Made by a program: the position numbers and the translations under genes
Source of the DNA: Morella rubra
Taxonomy: Eukaryota > Streptophyta > Magnoliopsida > Fagales > Myricaceae
Length of the DNA stretch: 64,000 bases
Direction: 5' to 3'
Assembly: GCA_003952965.2 (NCBI GenBank)
Contig: CM025852.1
Span: 24,960,574 to 25,024,573 of the forward strand
Shown here: positions 60,080 to 64,000 of the stretch, piece by piece
Numbering within the stretch: the stretch's first letter is position 1
Layout of the letters: every line of letters begins with the position of its first letter
The notes under the pieces: model-generated
Seen by the model: the letters and a program-made list of their open reading frames with translations, nothing else
Database searches by the model: none
What the model was told of the DNA's origin: nothing

Positions 60080-60967
60080 TCACATTTGTCCTAGGTCTTT
60101 TACCTCAAATTCAGTGGTTAGAACTTTCTTCAGTCTCTCCATTTCCACTATATTATCTCCAGTTAGGATTATATCATCGACATACACAATCAAAATTGTT
60201 TTCTTCCCATTTTCAGATTGCCTGAAAAACATAGTATGATCTGATTGCCCCTGCTGATATCCTTGATTCTTGACTACTTTGGCAAATCTATCGAACCATG
60301 CTCTTGGTGACTGTTTAAAGCCATATAGGGACTTCTTGAATTTACACACTCGATCTTCTTCACCAGTTTTACAAAAACCTGGTGGTATTGTCATGAAGAC
60401 TTCTTCCTCTAATTCGCCATTCAGAAATGCATTCTTAATGTCAAGTTGTTGGAAGGGCCAGTCCAAATTGACTGCTAATGACAAGAGAACCCGAATTGTA
60501 TTAAACTTTGCCACGGGTGCAAACGTCTCGGTGTAATTAATTCCCTGGGTTTGTGTACACCCTTTTGTAACAAGGCGGGCTTTGTACCTTTCTATAGTCC
60601 CATCAGCTTTGTATTTCAAAGTGAACACCCATTTACATCCCACCGGTCTCTTTCCTCTCGGTAACTCAATCACTTCCCAAGTTCCATTCTTTTCCAAGGC
60701 CCTCATTTCTTCCAGTACTGCCTCTCTCCATTGGGAAACCTCTAAGGCCTCTTGAATATATTTTGGAATTTTTGCACTATCCAGGTTAGAGGTAAAAGCA
60801 CGAAACTTGGTAGACAAAGCATTATAAGACATAAAGTTCGAGAGAGGATGGAAAGTACATGACCGAGGTTGTTTTCGAAAAGCAATGGATAAGTCAATAT
60901 CAGAGGATTCGGACTTACCAGATGTGGAAGGAGACTCATGGACACTTGGAACTATTACCAGTTCCAA
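60080..60967 (-). pseudogene. copia reverse transcriptase segment
   Basis: The longest open piece of pol, 295 codons. It contains WREAVLEEMRALEKNGTWEV, the KARLVTKG and APVAK-x-x-T-I-R motifs, QLDIKNAFLNGEL, KKSLYGFKQSPRAW and the catalytic YVDD (near 60180). The core motifs are intact, so this part decayed less than integrase. Its first ~60 codons are the variable linker after integrase. It ends at a TGA. Confidence 0.9.
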
Positions 60968-60996
60968 CTCTTTCAGTGCCTCAAGTATGAGATTCT

Positions 60997-62564
60997 TTAT
61001 TTCCTTTGTTTTGGCTTTCGTGAATGGACCAATATCTCTTTGTCATATTGTTTTTCTACATCTCCCCCTGAGTTTAAGTGGCCTTCTGTAATTGGCATAT
61101 TAAAATGAGTAGTGACAAATTTAGTGTTTATGGCAGGATCAGTGTTTGGGACAGACTCAGGGAGATAGAGATAGAAGTCCAAAAACCGAGCTTCACTCAA
61201 ATGCTCCCCTTGAAGAGAAGGCTTTTGGAAGTACAAAGAGTTTTCAAAGAATGTAACATCAAGGCTGACAAAGACTTTGTGTGTGGAGGGATCATAGCAT
61301 TTGTACCCCTTTTGAGTAGGAGAATATCCAATGAACACACACTTAATAGCGCGAGGATCTAATTTGCTGCGATGATGGGAATGAACATGGACAAAAGCGG
61401 TACAGCCAAACACTCTAAGAGGAAGACAAGAGCCAAGGTGAGAGGTCGGGAAATATTTCTGAAATTTCTGGAGAGGTGTTTCAAATGAAAGAACACAGCT
61501 AGGCATTCTATTGATGAGATAGGTAAAGGTTAAAATAGCATCGCCCCAAAATTTTTTTGGCATATTTGTAGTAAATAGTAAGGCACTCGCAACTTCAAGA
61601 AGATGTCTATTTTTGCAATCGGCAACCCCATTTTGTTAGGGGGTTTTGACGCATGAATTGAATTTTGAGTTTGGAATTGTGTTTGAATCATGGTATAGAA
61701 ATTGATAAACACAGAACGAACTTCAATTTTGTCTTTCAAAAGATAAACCCAACAAAGGCGAATATGATCATCAATAAAGGTAACAAACCATTTTGTATGA
61801 GTACGAGTGAGAGCGCGAAAGGGACCCCAGAGATCACTATGGATCATGGTAAAGAGCTAAGATGGTTTGTATTGGGATTTTGGGAATAAAGTACATTTAT
61901 GTTTCGCAAGCTCACAAATTTCACAACGAAAATCAATGGAATTTTTATTCGGAAAAATGGAAGGAAACAATTGTCTCAAATATTGAGGATTTGGATGACC
62001 CATTCTAAAATGCCATAACAAAATTTCACTATCCCTAGAGACAGATGCAAAATCACAAATGATAGTTGGATGTTGTTCACTCACAGTAGCCTCCTCAAAG
62101 TAGTAAAGTCCTTCACACTCTTAACACTGCCAATCGTAAAAAACACAATGAGAGCAATTGGACATTTTTGTTAACTGGCTAACAGACAACAAATTACAGG
62201 TTAAATTTGGAACATGAAGAACAAAGTCCAGTATGATAGATTCAGAGAGTCGAATACTCCCTTTTCCTGCAATAGACGAAAGAGGTCCAGCACAAGGTGA
62301 GTAAGAAGAAAAAAGATGATAGGAATCAGTCATGTGATCGGAGGCGCTTGAGTCAATGATCCAAGAAATTTTGGATCGAGAGGTACTCAGCACACGGAGA
62401 AAATTACCTTTGTGGGCTAAGGAAGCGGAAGCAATATTCTGAGAAGACTGACCCAAGGTTTGGAAACTGGAAAATAATTTGTGCAATTGTTTCAGTTGTG
62501 CAGAACTAAAGCCACCAGTAGAGATGTCGTATGGGGGCATGGGATGGAGCTGATGAGTGTTCAA
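60997..62564 (-). pseudogene. copia protease and integrase segments, stops and frameshifts
   Basis: 62121-62564 carries the protease with DSSAS in place of the usual DSGAS, ending at a stop. 61857-62084 is the GAG-pre-integrase zinc-binding region (H-x-H-type LWHFRMGHPN, then C-x2-C in RCEICELAKH). 61530-61847 opens with the first integrase Asp (HSDLWGP) and the second (FIDDH). A frameshift and a stop follow just before the third catalytic position. There the sequence reads G-V-A-D-C-K-N where a Glu is expected, so the catalytic Glu is replaced by Asp. 60997-61563 continues with the integrase C-terminal part (FGCTAFVHVH, IKCVFIGYS). Confidence 0.88.
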
Positions 62565-63432
62565 GAGTGGCCTGATAACCTAGAGCGCAATGGCCCTGCC
62601 TCAGTTTCCAATCTACAGGCTTCCTGTGGAGTTCCCAACAAACATCTTTTGTATGACCAGATTTGCGACAGTGGTCGCACCAGTGTTTGTTTCTTGGTTG
62701 TTTTGGGCTTGACCCAGTGTTAGTGCTTGGGCCTTTAGAGACCAACACTGATATTTCAGCCCCTAACCCATTAGGCTCGACGGCACTCTTTTCCAGCAAC
62801 ATCACTCTCCTGCGATGTTCCTCGCATCGCATTTCAGCAAACAGTTCTCGCGTTGAAGGTAGTGGACGTAGGCCAAGGATTTGGTCTCTCACATCGTCCA
62901 GCTCTCTGTTGAGACCAGCAAGGAACTCGAAAACTCTCTCAGTCTCCAGCTTCTTTTTATACCGAGAACTGTCACCGGAATACTCCCATTCATCATCGTA
63001 GCTCAGATTGAGCTCCTGCCAGAGTGCCGACATCTCCATGTAACAATCGGTGACATCTTTCTCCCCTTGTTTCATCTGCCATAAGCGGGTTTTGATATCA
63101 AAGATCTGTGAGGAGTTGCCGACATCTGAGTAGGTCTCCCAAACAGCATCCCACACATCCTTTGCCGTCGGTAAGAACAGGTACGTCTTCCCGATGGAGG
63201 ATATCATGGAGTTTACCATCCAAGCGATAACCATCGAATTTTCCGACCGCCATTTCACCAAGGAGGCCGCATCGGTAGAGGGTGGTTATTTCGTCTCGCC
63301 GGTAAGATACCCAAGCTTTCCTTTGCCATCGAGGACAAGTTTGATCAACTGAGCCCATTCCCGAAACTTTTTCCCATTGAGTTTCTCTACTGTGAGTTGG
63401 AAGAAAGAATTTTCAAGACCATTGGAGCCCAT
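62506..63432 (-). pseudogene. copia gag with premature stop and frameshift
   Basis: The ATG at 63432 lies about 90 bp inside the 5' LTR and PBS. Codon 49 is TAA (63286-63288), after which the frame continues unbroken to 62506. Visible pieces are the UBN2-type core (DVWDAVWETYSD, FDIKTRLWQMKQGEKDV, RVFEFLAGLNRELDDVRDQI) and a CCHC zinc knuckle (WCDHCRKSGHTKDVC) that would bind RNA. Near 62550-62580 the frame shifts into the protease frame. Confidence 0.9.
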
Positions 63433-63540
63433 GGTGGACACCGCTGATGTTTCCCGAGTGGGATTGGTGGTCGTGACCAGTTCTTCACTATCGACAGTGG
63501 CTTCCGTCGTGGATAGCTAGGGAACCTAACTCTGATACCA

Positions 63541-63770
63541 TGAAAACAGGGAAAAAACTTTCTATATTATGTCGAATGAATTGTTGTACATGATATATGC
63601 CCCTATTTAGTATTTATAACACAATAACGATACACAAATAAGGAAACAATCTCCTAACTTTGTCTAAATGAGATGCACCGAATATCTCCTCAATCACTCA
63701 TCCCAATTACATCACAATCCCCGTGATTTCTACAATCTTCAAGATTTCAACAATCTTCGGGATTTCTACA
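63541..63770 (-). repeat. 5' LTR of the copia element
   Basis: 230 bp, TG...CA on the minus strand. It is adjacent to the tRNA-Met primer site on its inner side and to the CTTAG target copy on its outer side. Confidence 0.92.
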
Positions 63771-63775
63771 CTTAG

Positions 63776-64000
63776 TACGTGTGGGGAGAACTAAGTTCGG
63801 GTTTTTAAACATGCATGGGCGTAGTCCAGTGGTTTTAGTAGGATCATTAACAGAGGTTTGTTTTTAATCCCAGAACCACACCAACCAGCAGCTTCTACAG
63901 AGATTAACCGCTGAACCCGCCAGCAGGTTCCTGTAGGTTCTGGTGGGTTATCATACGCTATGCAACCCCTAGCCCAATTTGTTGTAGAGAGTACATATCC
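63776..64000 (-). other. sequence beyond the copia insertion, probably DUF2499 intron
   Basis: No exon or repeat recognised in the final 225 bp. If the DUF2499 gene is intact, this continues the interrupted intron and the 5' exons begin further right. Confidence 0.4.

Larger units (their letters stand above)
59003..63770 (-). mobile_element. Ty1/copia LTR retrotransposon, degenerate, TSD CTTAG
   Basis: A complete structural element of 4768 bp. It has two LTRs beginning TG and ending CA on the minus strand. CTTAG is duplicated exactly on both sides (58998-59002 and 63771-63775). The primer-binding site TGGTATCAGAGTTAGG (63525-63540, minus) next to the 5' LTR matches initiator tRNA-Met, and a polypurine tract (AACTTGAGGGGGAG) abuts the 3' LTR at 59227-59240. 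Domain order is gag, protease, integrase, reverse transcriptase, RNase H, the copia order. Short LTRs and total length suit the Ale/Retrofit group, an inference only. At least five in-frame stops and three frameshifts make it non-autonomous. Confidence 0.95.

Noticed and set aside
1..64000. tRNA, rRNA, known conserved microRNA precursors, CRISPR arrays
   Set aside because: No tRNA A/B boxes with cloverleaf, no rRNA, no match by eye to miR156/159/160/164/166/167/171/172/319/393/398/399, and no regularly spaced repeat-spacer array.

Overview
This window is nuclear DNA from a flowering plant, most likely a dicot. The genes have plant-type introns, plant-specific families are present (MATE/DTX, AHL, LITTLE ZIPPER, A20/AN1 stress-associated protein, armadillo-repeat kinesin), the intergenic DNA is AT-rich, and there is a Ty1/copia element primed by initiator-tRNA-Met. 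I cannot name the species.

Layout. 1-1231: last exon (+) of a chloroplast Clp accessory subunit (CLPT-like). 1499-3013: a single-exon MATE transporter (-), tail-to-tail with the first gene. About 3.1-10.4 kb: gene-poor, with a duplicated repeat block and a long foldback structure. 10428-10938: a two-exon gene (-) for a small secreted ten-cysteine peptide; its second exon had to be found by hand. 11-21.4 kb: gene-free, with a MULE-type MITE bounded by 9-bp target duplications. 21439-22359: AHL DNA-binding protein (+). 24.98-25.64 kb: 5'-truncated LINE. 26132-38821: complete 19-exon armadillo-repeat kinesin (-), 916 aa, ARK2/ARK3 type. 45531-46084: an A20/AN1 SAP gene (-) whose reading frame is broken by three single-base indels. 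47-55 kb: AT-rich and gene-free. 55606-56052: two-exon LITTLE ZIPPER gene (+). 57258-58158: the last two exons of a DUF2499/Ycf49-like plastid protein (-); a decayed 4.77-kb copia element (59003-63770, TSD CTTAG) lies upstream, apparently inside an intron, so the 5' exons should lie beyond the window.

The genes do not form one pathway. The gene set does look like a conserved neighbourhood: from memory, Arabidopsis places relatives of these genes next to each other in several duplicated blocks (CLPT2 with AHL26; a MATE, AHL24 and SAP9; ARK3 with a SAP; ZPR1 with AHL22).

I found no new multi-gene system. The most unusual observation is a set of six tiny insertions (17-28 bp, mostly a T or A run plus a few bases), each flanked by 12-17 bp direct repeats. 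They look like target-primed retrotransposition scars in which almost only the poly(A) tail was inserted; two of them share the same CTAAG junction.
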